A stretch of DNA of 7,362 bases from assembly GCA_964528675.1 (NCBI GenBank), contig CAZGTU010000170.1:1-7362 (forward strand), in the 5' to 3' direction. Below the pieces are notes generated by a model. That model was not told where the DNA came from. It did no database searches and saw nothing but the letters and a program-made list of their open reading frames with translations. The DNA comes from CAYRTD01 sp964528675. GTDB lineage: Bacteria > Bacteroidota > Bacteroidia > Bacteroidales > GCA-2748055. Position numbers and translations under genes: made by a program. Numbering within the stretch: position 1 is the stretch's first letter; every line of letters starts with the position of its first letter. This document shows, piece after piece, positions 7,117 to 7,362 of the stretch.

Positions 7117-7362
7117 TTATTGCTTGATAAATTTATAGATATACACCCTCTTTTCTCCGCCAATTTTAATGAAATAAATGCCTTCTTTCAATTCTGAAAT
7201 ATCAATATTAGCTGAATGATCACTATAAGACTTCCTCATAACAAGCTTTCCAGATAAACTAAAAATTTCAACATGATTGATTTTTTCGAGGTCGGTCCAC
7301 AATCCCAGACACCAATTGCCCTCCGCCAGGTGATTTTTCAATTTTATATTCCGGGTATGATG
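7117..7362 (-). CDS. C-terminal fragment of a secreted protein with a T9SS type A sorting domain
   Basis: The reading frame is open to the right edge of the window with no stop, so this is the 3' end of a longer gene and not a small protein. The only start-like codon inside is a TTG at 7341-7339, which I do not accept as the true start. The visible 82 residues end in a Por-secretion (type IX) C-terminal sorting domain: VEIFSLSGKLV, then the IDISELKEGIYFIKI segment, then a basic-hydrophobic tail ending KFIKQ. Such domains direct proteins through the type IX machinery across the outer membrane and are removed on the surface. Stretches before it (EGNWCLGLW) may belong to a preceding beta domain. 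The catalytic or binding part lies outside the window, so its function cannot be stated. The lipoprotein gene follows after 5 nt. Confidence 0.85.
   Translation of the reverse strand, partial: HHTRNIKLKNHLAEGNWCLGLWTDLEKINHVEIFSLSGKLVMRKSYSDHSANIDISELKEGIYFIKIGGEKRVYIYKFIKQ

Noticed and set aside
7117..7341. A complete 74-residue protein starting at a TTG codon
   Set aside because: The frame stays open to position 7362 with no stop, and the content is a T9SS sorting domain that occurs only at the C-terminus of larger proteins. It is annotated as a partial gene.

Overview
The window looks like a piece of a Bacteroidota (Bacteroidetes) chromosome. Four things point there: a partial protein ending in a type IX secretion (T9SS) C-terminal sorting domain, a lipoprotein of a TIM-barrel glycosidase-like family common in this phylum, start codons preceded by A/T-rich sequence rather than a strong Shine-Dalgarno, and a promoter of the Bacteroidota type (TTTG, 21-nt spacer, TAnnTTTG). 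I cannot assign a genus. The octamer repeats and gene content would suit an environmental, polysaccharide-using member, but that is only an impression.

Plus-strand half (1-5719). After a gene-free stretch (1-371) come a LacI-family regulator (372-1433), a 417-bp intergenic region, and a two-gene unit: an MFS sugar transporter of the SLC45/GPH-like type (1851-3356) and, 44 bp later, a GH65 disaccharide phosphorylase whose motifs match maltose phosphorylase (3401-5719). The intergenic region is structured. In order it holds an imperfect octamer repeat tract, a CAAACGTTTG palindrome of LacI-operator type, a good Bacteroidota promoter, and a leader with two mutually exclusive hairpins. The simple reading is a small maltose (or similar alpha-glucoside) module: the transporter brings the disaccharide across the inner membrane, GH65 splits it with phosphate into glucose and beta-glucose-1-phosphate, and the LacI protein senses sugar and controls the unit. 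No beta-phosphoglucomutase gene lies in the window.

Minus-strand half (7362-5723). Two genes point left: the 3' end of a large secreted protein with a T9SS sorting domain (7117-7362, cut by the window edge) and, 5 nt after it, a 462-residue lipoprotein with a TIM-barrel glycosidase-like fold and a C-terminal beta domain (5723-7111). The lipoprotein gene converges on the GH65 gene with only 3 bp between stop codons, so there is no room for a terminator between them.

I found no RNA gene, CRISPR array, insertion sequence or complete new system. The parts most worth a second look are the regulatory region at 1434-1850, the possible two extra membrane segments in the transporter, and the unidentified nucleophile of the lipoprotein.
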